From positions 1 to 64,000 of the forward strand of contig JANRKB010000052.1 of assembly GCA_033763695.1 (NCBI GenBank): a DNA stretch of 64,000 nt, given 5' to 3'. Source of the DNA: JANRKB01 sp033763695. GTDB lineage: Bacteria; Planctomycetota; Phycisphaerae; Phycisphaerales; UBA1924. The translations under genes were made by a program, and so were the position numbers. The notes under the pieces are model-generated. The model worked only from the letters and a program-made list of their open reading frames with translations, was not told where the DNA came from and ran no database searches. Of this stretch, positions 45,640 to 53,333 are shown one piece after another; position 1 is the stretch's first letter; each line of letters starts with the position of its first letter.

Positions 45640-46968
45640 ATGTGTGCAGGAGCCACTCATCGGCTCTGGGGGCGTCACACGGTCTCGTCCGGTCGCGTTG
45701 ATTCGTCACGCAGCACCGGACGGCAAGCCCGAATCATCTCGGCGATCGCCACCTGTGCGATCGCGGGCGCTGCCATCGGCGGCATCCGCACCGATCGTCT
45801 CGCCGACACCTTCGCCATTGTTCCGATGGACGATGTGTCAGTCGTCGCGCCGCGCTTGGCGTCGATCATGGCCGAGCCTGCGACGGGCGCTCGCGGCTTT
45901 GGCGAAGTGACGCGCATCATGATGCTGGGCGACGCCGGCAGCGCGACGCCGCGGCTTGCGATAAACACGACCGCGGACATCAGCCCGATCGCGAGCACGC
46001 TCGCGAGCGCTGACACGTGGCGCTCGGGCGATATCGACACGGTCGTCCCGCGCAGCGAGAAGCCCAAGCCTGGCGCTGCGTCGGCTTCGGACGAGGGCGA
46101 CGAAGACGGCACGCTCGGCGAACGCAAGAACCACGGGCGCGTGCTGTACAAGGGCACGTTCGACAACGTGGACTCGCCGGCACAGATTCCTGAGTGGCGT
46201 CTGGCGGATGACTCGCGGGCGCCGCTGAGCACGACGCCGACGGGTCGCCGATTCCTGGGCGAACTGTCCAACGGCGGCGCGAAGCTGGCCGTGCAGAATG
46301 TGCCCACGGAAGGCACGGTCGAAGTCGAGTTCGATGTGTTCGCAATCAACGCGTGGGACGGCAACGGCGGCGCCGATGCGACGCACGACGCGTGGGGCGT
46401 GCGCGTCAACGGCGGCAAGGATGTCGCGCAGGAACTCTTCGTGACCAACTTCGCCGCGGTCGGCGATGGACGCGATCAGCGTCAGTCGTATCCAGCCCCG
46501 CTGGGCAAGGGCGACTATCCCGCGGGCACGGCGGCGGCGGAACTCAACACGCTCGGCTATGCGTGGAACGGCGAGCCGATGGACGCGGTGTATCGCATCA
46601 AGCTCAGCTTCAAGCCCACCGACGAGAACGTCGAGATCGAGTTCTTCGGCAAGAACCTGCAGACCGACGACGGCCAGGCCTGGGGCCTTGACAACGTGGT
46701 GGTGCGCTCGGTGCCGCTGGGTTCGGCGGGCGGCGGCGCGGGCGGCTGGGCAAGCAACATCAACTCGCTGGGTGATTTCCTCGGCGATGGTCAGGGCCTG
46801 CCGGACTACCTGCCGCGCGATCTGGGCAACGTCTCCACGCCTTCGACGGGTGGCGGCGGCGGCGGTGGCGGCTCGACGCCTGAGCCGGACCCGACGCCCG
46901 ACGTGCCCGCGCCCGCCACGCTCGGCGTGCTCGCGCTCGCCGGACTTGCAACGCGGCGGCGGCGCTAA
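45640..46968 (+). CDS. exported protein with PEP-CTERM-like tag and poly-Gly linker
   Basis: A 442-aa protein. An N-terminal region with a weak, late hydrophobic segment (residues about 32-48, ISAIATCAIAGAAIGGI) is a possible signal peptide. A low-complexity acidic stretch (SASDEGDEDGT) follows, then a beta-rich domain (VLYKGTFDNVDSP...VEVEFDVFAINAWDGNGG) like calcium-binding jelly-rolls. After a linker with nine consecutive Gly, the C-terminus is PAPATLGVLALAGLATRRRR, a PEP-CTERM-like tag. ATG 45640 has GGAAGGA 9 nt upstream. Function unknown; probably cell-surface. Confidence 0.8.
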   Translation: MCAGATHRLWGRHTVSSGRVDSSRSTGRQARIISAIATCAIAGAAIGGIRTDRLADTFAIVPMDDVSVVAPRLASIMAEPATGARGFGEVTRIMMLGDAGSATPRLAINTTADISPIASTLASADTWRSGDIDTVVPRSEKPKPGAASASDEGDEDGTLGERKNHGRVLYKGTFDNVDSPAQIPEWRLADDSRAPLSTTPTGRRFLGELSNGGAKLAVQNVPTEGTVEVEFDVFAINAWDGNGGADATHDAWGVRVNGGKDVAQELFVTNFAAVGDGRDQRQSYPAPLGKGDYPAGTAAAELNTLGYAWNGEPMDAVYRIKLSFKPTDENVEIEFFGKNLQTDDGQAWGLDNVVVRSVPLGSAGGGAGGWASNINSLGDFLGDGQGLPDYLPRDLGNVSTPSTGGGGGGGGSTPEPDPTPDVPAPATLGVLALAGLATRRRR

Positions 46969-47003
46969 GCAGGGCTGAAGATCGCGGGTCGATAACGCAT
47001 GAA

Positions 47004-47306
47004 CTAGGCCGCGCCGTCGTCGCCGGTCGCCTCGCGCACCACGCGCTCGTCGCGTTCGTGCGTTTCGCGATAGCTGCTCCGCGCGTTCATGTACTCTTCC
47101 GGCGAGACTTTGAGGTCGGGCGTCACACCCTTGGCGTGCTGCGCGTGGAGGTGCTTGAGGAACGGCACACACCAGCCGCAGCCTGTGCCCGCGCTCAGGC
47201 ACTCGCTGATGAGCGATGCCACGGGCGGGTTCTCGCGGGCCAGGTACGCCCGGATCTTCCGCAGCGGCACATGGAAACAGAGGCAGACGTCGTCGTCGGG
47301 GTTCAC
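47004..47306 (-). CDS. Bfd-like [2Fe-2S] protein
   Basis: A 100-aa protein with the Bfd-type cluster motif: CLC in DVCLCFHVPL and CGWC in GTGCGWCVPFLKHL, spaced as in bacterioferritin-associated ferredoxin. In other bacteria Bfd moves electrons to bacterioferritin or serves as a domain in nitrite reductase. The extra 35-residue C-terminus is charged and without known motif. No bacterioferritin gene is nearby. GTG 47306 is chosen directly before the conserved domain; TTG 47336 would add ten residues. Neither has a clear ribosome site. It is divergent from ilvE. Confidence 0.8.
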   Translation of the reverse strand: MNPDDDVCLCFHVPLRKIRAYLARENPPVASLISECLSAGTGCGWCVPFLKHLHAQHAKGVTPDLKVSPEEYMNARSSYRETHERDERVVREATGDDGAA

Positions 47307-47479
47307 GACGCCATCGTATCGGACCTGCCATTTCAAGCTTCTGAAACCTTGAGATTCTGCATGCGCCGCTGCATATCGAATCGCTGGGGCCAGAGCACCG
47401 GACGGGGTATCATGCCCCGATGCGTTTCTGGGCCCAGGACGGTCCGAGGCCCGGCGGCGTTCAACTGAGAGCGTGAGCC

Positions 47480-48544
47480 ATGACTATGACGACGCGCAAG
47501 GAGCCGGTGAGCGTGACTGTGCCTTCTACTCTCAAGCCCGCCCAGCAAGCCGCCCATGCCGCCGATTCGGCCCACGCCCCGGGTCACGATCCGGCGGATC
47601 GCCCCTTCATTTATGTCAATGGCCAGATGCTCCCCAAGAGCAAGGCGATGGTCAGCGTGTATGACCACGGCCTGCTCTACGGCGACGGCATCTTTGAAGG
47701 CATCCGCGTCTACAAGGGCAAGATCTTCCTCTCCAAGCAGCACATGGACCGGCTGTATCACTGTGCCGAGGCCATTCGCCTGAAGATCCCCGTCTCGCCC
47801 GCCGAGATGGTCGCGATCCAGCGCCGTTGCATCGAGATGAACAACCTGACGGATTCGTACATCCGCCTCGTGGTCACGCGCGGCTTTGGCACGCTCGGAC
47901 TGGACCCGCGCAAGTGCCCCGTCCCGGGCATCATCTGCATCGCCGACACCATCTCGCTCTTCCCGCAGGAGATGTACGAGAACGGCATGCGCGTCATCGT
48001 CGCCAACCGGCCCAAGACGCCGATCCCGTGCCTCGACCCGCGCATCAAGAGCCTCAACTACCTCAACAACATCCTCGCCAAGTGCGAGGCGATCGACCAC
48101 GGCTGCCACGAAGTGATCATGCTCAACACCGAGGGCTTCGTCACCGAAGGCTCGGGCGACAACATCTTCATCATCAAAAACGGCGAGGTCTTCACCCCCA
48201 CCAGCGACTCGGGCATCCTCGAAGGCTGCACCCGCATGTTCGTCAAGGATCGCCTCTGCCCCATGCTCGGCCTCAAGTGCAGCGAGCGGAAGATGCGCCT
48301 GGAAGACGTATTGAGCGCGGATGAAGTGTTCTTGACCGGCACCGCGGCGGAGATCATCGCCGTGACGCAGGTGGACCAGCACGACGGGAAGAACATCACG
48401 AAGGTGAACTACATCGGCAAGGGCGCGACCCCCGGAAGCGGAACCCCCGGAAGCGGGAAGGCTCCGCCGGAAGGGCCGATCACGAAGAAGCTGCGTGCGA
48501 AGTTCCGCGAGATCGTGACGAGCGATCATGTGCCGGAGGAATAG
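47480..48544 (+). CDS. ilvE: branched-chain amino acid aminotransferase
   Basis: A 354-aa fold-type IV PLP aminotransferase that makes Leu, Ile and Val from their keto acids. Signatures: YDHGLLYGDGIFEGIR, RLVVTRGFGTLGLDP, the PLP-lysine region DPRIKSLNYLNNILAK, and EVIMLNTEGFVTEGSGDNIF. About 40 extra N-terminal residues precede the conserved start (FIYVNGQMLP). A Gly/Ser/Pro linker (ATPGSGTPGSGKAPP) sits near the C-terminus. ATG 47480; a second ATG two codons on is equivalent. Divergent from the Bfd-like gene. Confidence 0.95.
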   Translation: MTMTTRKEPVSVTVPSTLKPAQQAAHAADSAHAPGHDPADRPFIYVNGQMLPKSKAMVSVYDHGLLYGDGIFEGIRVYKGKIFLSKQHMDRLYHCAEAIRLKIPVSPAEMVAIQRRCIEMNNLTDSYIRLVVTRGFGTLGLDPRKCPVPGIICIADTISLFPQEMYENGMRVIVANRPKTPIPCLDPRIKSLNYLNNILAKCEAIDHGCHEVIMLNTEGFVTEGSGDNIFIIKNGEVFTPTSDSGILEGCTRMFVKDRLCPMLGLKCSERKMRLEDVLSADEVFLTGTAAEIIAVTQVDQHDGKNITKVNYIGKGATPGSGTPGSGKAPPEGPITKKLRAKFREIVTSDHVPEE

Positions 48545-48596
48545 GTCGTCGGCGATTGACTGAAATCAAGACAAAGGGAGTCACCGGAGCCGGCAC

Positions 48597-49067
48597 ATGA
48601 AATCAGATGTCATTCAGTGCGCTCTGATGGCGCTGTGCCTCGCCCTCGCGGGCTGCAGCGAAACGGCACCTCAAGCACCTACGCCAGCAAACACCGCTAC
48701 GGTGTTTTCCCTCGTGGAGCATCAACACGGACGAGTAATGGGTAGGGCCACCATAACTTCCGACGCTGCACTCTTTAACGATCTCGCCGCTTACTTCCAG
48801 TCGCCGGATATCGCAAAGGGTAATCCAACCATTATCTCCTTTGTTCCCGCGATCTTGATTGAGACGGATACGGTCCAAATCAATCTCATGGAAACGCAGG
48901 TGGTGGTTTCAACTCGAAACTCTATAGACGAGGCGTGGAGGCCCGCAGTACGGGGCAAAACCTCACGAGATTCGAAGATCGAAGACAAGCTGCGTGCACT
49001 GCTTCAAACGACTGCGGAAAGAAACCTCAATGTATCGCTTCCATCCGATACGACCATTCGTCCATGA
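48597..49067 (+). CDS. hypothetical lipoprotein
   Basis: A 156-aa protein with a lipoprotein signal (LALAGC, Cys about residue 20), then a Pro/Ala/Thr stretch and a small mixed alpha/beta domain. No family recognised. Its GC content is visibly lower than that of its neighbours, so it may be foreign or fast-evolving. ATG 48597 is used. It lies 52 bp after ilvE and immediately before the BIME array. Confidence 0.7.
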   Translation: MKSDVIQCALMALCLALAGCSETAPQAPTPANTATVFSLVEHQHGRVMGRATITSDAALFNDLAAYFQSPDIAKGNPTIISFVPAILIETDTVQINLMETQVVVSTRNSIDEAWRPAVRGKTSRDSKIEDKLRALLQTTAERNLNVSLPSDTTIRP

Positions 49068-49147
49068 ACATTGGCATTGTTCTGACGCACTGAGCACAAT
49101 AAGGGCAAGTGAAAGGAATAATGGCAGGTGGACCGATCGTCCAAAAT

Positions 49148-49491
49148 GTGCCACGATCATCGCGGGCTTTGACGCGATGGTCGTGGTGTTATGCGCGACG
49201 ATCGCAAAAAGGCAGGTGGCCTGATCGCGAAGTGTGCCACGATCATCCGAGGCTCGGTGAGGATGATCGTGTGCCTTGACGCGCTGCCGCAAACGTGGAC
49301 CCACCCACGATCACGCCCTCAGAGCAGGTCGTGATCGTGGCACAAATCGGATACCTCAGGTTCGATCGGCGCGGAGCCCGATCCGGAATGTGCCACGATC
49401 ATCCGAGGCTCGGCGAGGATGATCGTGCTTCTTGCGACAGTGATACCAAGCCACACGATCACGCCCTCAGAGCAGGGCGTGATCGTGGCAC
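49148..49491. repeat. REP/BIME array downstream of the RAYT gene
   Basis: Five palindromes of two types. Type A: GTGCCACGATCATCC...GGATGATCGTG at 49148-49188 (variant with GCG), 49234-49275 and 49390-49428. Type B: CACGATCACGCCC...GGGCGTGATCGTGGCAC at 49305-49343 and 49454-49491. A and B form two complete A-B units, 49234-49343 and 49390-49491, each starting GTGCCAC and ending GTGGCAC. This matches the paired layout of enterobacterial BIMEs. Confidence 0.85.
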
Positions 49492-49530
49492 AGTTCGGAT
49501 GCCGCAAGTCTGATCGTCGCTTCGATGCCG

Positions 49531-50121
49531 CTACACATACCCCTTCCACCGCGACCAGCCCACGGGATCACCCGGCGGTGGGTCGCAGACGATCTCGCGC
49601 GCGCGAAGTCCCATCCACCAGCGCACGCTCGACCATTTCCAATCCTCGGGCGTGGTGACCAAGCCGCGCTCGACGGGGTTGCGATGGATGTATCGGATGG
49701 CTTTGGTGAACTCAGTGTGATTGCGAACGTTGCGGTCAAAACCGCCGCCGTGCTGCCAGAAACGCGGCTTTCCGTCCGCTGTCGTTGGCAGGTCATTGCC
49801 GCAAGATGACTGCGTCCGCTGCGCAATCGCAAACTTCGATGTCTGCGTCTTGATCGATCTCGCGATCACGCTCCACGGTGATCGAGACGCACGAATCAAC
49901 AGATGAACATGCTCGGGCATGACAACCCACGCGTACAGCTCCATGCCGAACGCGTCGCGTGCCCGCGCAAGCTCTGCCGCGAAGAAGTCCTTCACGACTT
50001 CCACCATGATCGGCTGTCGCTGATACGTTGAAAACGTCAGAAAGCGCACATCCCACGAACGTTCCCACCGGCGCAACTCTTTACGATGAACACGAGGCTC
50101 CATGTCATCGCGCTCGTTCAT
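49531..50121 (-). CDS. REP-associated tyrosine transposase (RAYT, Y1 HUH type)
   Basis: A 196-aa single-strand transposase. The HUH motif is MPEHVHLLI (His71, His73), and the catalytic Tyr is Tyr144 in AIRYIHRNP. The FWQHGGGFDRN block is typical of RAYTs. RAYTs cut single-stranded DNA at REP palindromes and are thought to spread or maintain them. Palindrome units start 19 bp upstream and 40 bp downstream. ATG 50121 is used; ATG 50103 is also in frame. The ORF is full length with no frameshift, so it is probably active. Confidence 0.92.
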   Translation of the reverse strand: MNERDDMEPRVHRKELRRWERSWDVRFLTFSTYQRQPIMVEVVKDFFAAELARARDAFGMELYAWVVMPEHVHLLIRASRSPWSVIARSIKTQTSKFAIAQRTQSSCGNDLPTTADGKPRFWQHGGGFDRNVRNHTEFTKAIRYIHRNPVERGLVTTPEDWKWSSVRWWMGLRAREIVCDPPPGDPVGWSRWKGYV

Positions 50122-50139
50122 CCGATCAGCGTACCCAAT

Positions 50140-50373
50140 GTGCCACGATCACGACCGGCTTTGAGGGCGTGATCGTGTGGTTTGGACGAGCGGGGAAGAA
50201 TGCACGATCATCCGTTCAAAGCAACGGATGATCGTGGCACAGGCGGTTAACCGCAGATGGTCTTCACAGTGCCACGATCACAACCTGCGTTGAGGGCGTC
50301 ATTGTGTTCGCACATCAAGATCGTCCGGCAGAACGCACGATCATCCGTTCAAAGCACCGGATGATCGTGGCAC
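50140..50373. repeat. REP/BIME array upstream of the RAYT gene
   Basis: Two units, 50140-50240 and 50269-50373, each starting GTGCCACGATCAC (type B) and ending GGATGATCGTGGCAC (type A), so on the plus strand their order is B-A. They are therefore inverted with respect to the downstream A-B units, and the RAYT gene lies between outward-mirrored arrays. The last unit ends 22 bp before the rluA-like stop. Confidence 0.85.
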
Positions 50374-50395
50374 AAAAACAAATGCCCAGTCCGCC

Positions 50396-51046
50396 TCAAA
50401 ACGGCGGCGTGGACACAAACTCCACGCGGCGTGCGTTGCCGGGTTCGATGAAGCTCAGTTCCGCGGCGTGGAGCATGAGTCGCGGCGCGACGGTGCGCGG
50501 GCCGTAGAGCACATCGCCGAGGATCGGGTGGCCCAGGCCGTAGGCCGCGTGGACGCGGAGTTGATGGCTGCGGCCGGTGACGGGCTCGAAGCGGACGCGG
50601 GTGCGATCAATCTCGCGGCTGAGGACTTGCCAGCGCGTGAGGGCGTGCCTGCCGTGGACGTGATCGATGATCTGATAGGGGCGGTTGTCGATGTCGAGGC
50701 GCATGGGCAGATCGATCACGCCCCAGTCGGCGTTGATGATGCCGTCGACGAGCGCGACGTATGCCTTCTGCGGCACACGTTCTTCAAACTGCATCGAGAG
50801 TTCGCGCTGGGCGTCGGGGTCGAGCGCGACGACCATGAGGCCCGAGGTGTCCATGTCGAGCCGGTGGACGATGAGTTGGCCGGGGGCGAGGCCGTGCTTT
50901 CGCGGCGTGTCGAACATCGCGTGCACGCGCGAAACAACGCAGTCGGCTTTGTGCGCACCTTTGCCGGGCACGCTCAGCACGCCGCTGGGCTTGTCGACCA
51001 CGACGAAGCGTGGATGCTGAAACACGATGGGCAGCGTCGCGTTCAC
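50396..51046 (-). CDS. RluA-family pseudouridine synthase
   Basis: A 216-aa RNA pseudouridine synthase with the catalytic block HRLDMDTSGLMVVA and downstream GRSHQLRVH and GHPILGD. No S4 domain, so it is the short RluA-like form, acting on rRNA or tRNA. The ORF is open much further upstream, but those codons run through the tRNA-Leu gene. I place the start at GTG 51046, 20 bp downstream of the tRNA. Co-transcription with the tRNA is likely. Confidence 0.88.
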   Translation of the reverse strand: MNATLPIVFQHPRFVVVDKPSGVLSVPGKGAHKADCVVSRVHAMFDTPRKHGLAPGQLIVHRLDMDTSGLMVVALDPDAQRELSMQFEERVPQKAYVALVDGIINADWGVIDLPMRLDIDNRPYQIIDHVHGRHALTRWQVLSREIDRTRVRFEPVTGRSHQLRVHAAYGLGHPILGDVLYGPRTVAPRLMLHAAELSFIEPGNARRVEFVSTPPF

Positions 51047-51066
51047 GCGGCGGGTGAGAGAAGAAA

Positions 51067-51150
51067 TGCCCGAGACAGGAATCGAACCTGCACTCCCTCG
51101 CGGGAAATGGATTTTGAATCCATCGCGTCTGCCAGTTCCGCCACTCGGGC
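51067..51150 (-). tRNA. tRNA-Leu (CAA)
   Basis: Read on the minus strand: 7-bp acceptor GCCCGAG/CTCGGGC with discriminator A at 51067, class II D arm, anticodon loop TTCAAAA with anticodon CAA on stem ATGGA/TCCAT, long variable arm (CCCGCGAGGG) and T arm with GTTCGATTC. Class II with CAA means leucine, codon UUG. CCA is not encoded. Length 84 nt. Confidence 0.95.
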
Positions 51151-51336
51151 CCGTCTGGTGAACGGGAGCAGATGGTACGCCTGCTGGGACGTGAGGGGAG
51201 AGAACCGGGGCGGGGAAGGGCGGCGAGCGCACGGCACGACGCCAACGCGCTGGCCGGAGGCAATGCGCAATCGCGAGCGACAGAGTCGCTCGCTCGCGCG
51301 TCGGGTTCGTTGAGGCGAGATGTCAGACAGCGTGAC

Positions 51337-53214
51337 TTACTTGGGCGTCGCGACCACCGGCAGCATGCTCATGTCGACGTTGCCCTGCTTGGGTGTGGCG
51401 GCAGGGGCGGCGGGCATGCTCTTGGCTCGCATCGACGCCTGCTGCGCCGCGATCTGGTTCATCCGCGCGTGCATCTGGGCCATCTGCTGGCGCATCTGGG
51501 CGAGTTCGTTGTTGACGCTTGCATTGTGGCGTGCGAACTCCGCGTCCTGCTCTGCCACAATCTCGTCGCCGGTGAGCGGGCCGTACACATGCTCAGGCAC
51601 GACATTGCACACTTGCGGCGTCGCCCCGGGGCTGGTCAGGTTCGACACCACGGTGCCGTAGTTCGTCGGGAAATACATCAGCGTGAGTTGGACGTCGAAC
51701 ATCCGGGCGCTGCCAGAACCCGTGAAGCGATACGCGTTGAAGTAGAACGTGTAGGTGCCCGCAGACGCAATCGTGAAAAGCCCGTGCGCCGGCGCGGCGA
51801 AGTCATAAAGCCCGGCCGGCGCGGCACCGGGCAAGTTGGTCTGAACATCCTGATTGCTTGGGAGGGTCGAGGGACTCTGGGAAACGCCGAACGCGACTCC
51901 GGTGATCAGACCGGCGGTGTGCGTGATCTCCAAGTCGCCCTGAGCGAACGCCACGACATACCCCGGCCCCGGCACGGTGATGGAGCGCGAAGTCATCGGC
52001 GACGGAGACGTCGTGACGCCCACAAGATCCACATGATTGTTCGCGACCCCGGGCTCGTCGAGCATTTCCGGCGCGCTGATCGCATCGTTCGGCAGAATCA
52101 CGCTGTTGTTCCCGCCGACGCTCGTATCAAACCACGACGACGATCCATTCCCGCGGAAGCCGCCCAAGACGCTGTTCGTGCCGTTGAAGTTGGTGTCGAA
52201 GACCACGCCGTAGTCAAAATTCACGTTGTTGCGCCCGAGCGTGACATACACGCCGCTGCCGTCAAAGTCGGGCTCAGCAAGGAACTGAGACACGCCAGCC
52301 TGATCGCGCGTGTAGACGCCACCGCCCAGCCCCGCGACCTCGCCGTTGAGTCTCAATGTCGAGGCCGTCCCTGTGGTTGCGAACAGGCTCAGTATCGATG
52401 AGCTCGCGCTCGCTCCGCCGACGAGATTGAAAGTCTCACGCCCATCATTGTTCAAGACTGAGATGAGGCCGCCGCCCGCGCCGGTGCCTTCGCTGCCGAG
52501 TCGCAGCGCGCCCACCTGGACGCCGTTCCCGATGGTGTTGTCATTGTCGCCTTCGAGAATCGCGGTCAAGGCACCGGACGGGGTTCGAAGCTCGACGAAG
52601 CCGGACTGATCAAGTGAACTTCCCATCGCCGAGGTAAACAACGCCGCGCCGTCGCTGTTGGTCGCGATCGCCGAGGAGCCATTGGCGGTGTAGAGCCGCA
52701 GTGCTCCGGACTGAACGAGTTCCAGTTCGCCGTCGTCAACGCGCAGCACGCCATTGACATTCAGGCGAGCCTGCGGCGAGGTCGTGCCAACGCCGACGTT
52801 GAGCAAACTGTCGGTGAAGAGACCTCGGGTCTGAAGAGCGTAAGGGGTCGCAGTGACCTTTTGCCGGCCTGCGAGCGTGGTGAAGACGCCGCTACCCGCG
52901 GGGGTGCTGACGTCGATTTCCATCCAGCGGTTGTCGCCGTTGAAGGATCCGACGCCAAAGTCGATGGGCACCGTGAAGAGCCCGCGATCAACGAAGACCT
53001 TCTTGATGAGGATCTGTGCGCCGATCTGTCCGCCTGCGGCGGCTTCGTCGTAAAGCCGGAACCGCATGTCGGCGAGGCCGGTGTAGGCACCGCCGGTGGT
53101 GTTGAGCGAACCTTGATAGGTGAACTCGGCGCTGAGGGGCGTCGGGGCGGCGAGGCCGCTGGCTGCACAGAGAATCGACGCCGCACACGCAACGAGACCG
53201 TTGAGCCGCTTCAT
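51337..53214 (-). CDS. exported tail-fibre-like protein with Met-rich coiled coil
   Basis: A 625-aa protein with a signal peptide (cleavage near GLA-APT, residue 23). A domain at about 30-130 contains FTYQGSLNTTGGAYTGLADMRFRLYD, then RLNVNGVLRVDD, a block reminiscent of phage tail-fibre and cell-surface proteins with a shaft of Gly/Asn/Ser-rich strands (residues 140-400). A beta-rich head follows. The last 80 residues form a helix with heptad-like Met/Gln (QMRQQMAQMHARMNQIAAQQ). No catalytic motif. ATG 53214. Likely surface-exposed adhesin or filament; this is inference. Confidence 0.72.
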   Translation of the reverse strand: MKRLNGLVACAASILCAASGLAAPTPLSAEFTYQGSLNTTGGAYTGLADMRFRLYDEAAAGGQIGAQILIKKVFVDRGLFTVPIDFGVGSFNGDNRWMEIDVSTPAGSGVFTTLAGRQKVTATPYALQTRGLFTDSLLNVGVGTTSPQARLNVNGVLRVDDGELELVQSGALRLYTANGSSAIATNSDGAALFTSAMGSSLDQSGFVELRTPSGALTAILEGDNDNTIGNGVQVGALRLGSEGTGAGGGLISVLNNDGRETFNLVGGASASSSILSLFATTGTASTLRLNGEVAGLGGGVYTRDQAGVSQFLAEPDFDGSGVYVTLGRNNVNFDYGVVFDTNFNGTNSVLGGFRGNGSSSWFDTSVGGNNSVILPNDAISAPEMLDEPGVANNHVDLVGVTTSPSPMTSRSITVPGPGYVVAFAQGDLEITHTAGLITGVAFGVSQSPSTLPSNQDVQTNLPGAAPAGLYDFAAPAHGLFTIASAGTYTFYFNAYRFTGSGSARMFDVQLTLMYFPTNYGTVVSNLTSPGATPQVCNVVPEHVYGPLTGDEIVAEQDAEFARHNASVNNELAQMRQQMAQMHARMNQIAAQQASMRAKSMPAAPAATPKQGNVDMSMLPVVATPK

Positions 53215-53333
53215 ATGTATCCCTCCGCGAGACCTGAGACGAGAGCCCGACGCGGCCGCGCAACGCGGTGCGTGACGGACGAAACCGCACGAGTGTCGCA
53301 GAAAGCGAGGCTCGGCACAAGCCTAAAAAAGCC

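Noticed and set aside
49148..50373. Repeats resembling a CRISPR array
   Set aside because: Units are palindromic, alternate in type and orientation, and spacers vary in length; this is a BIME array with a RAYT gene, not CRISPR.
51047..51232. N-terminal extension of the pseudouridine synthase
   Set aside because: These codons overlap the tRNA-Leu gene; conserved protein sequence begins near 51046.
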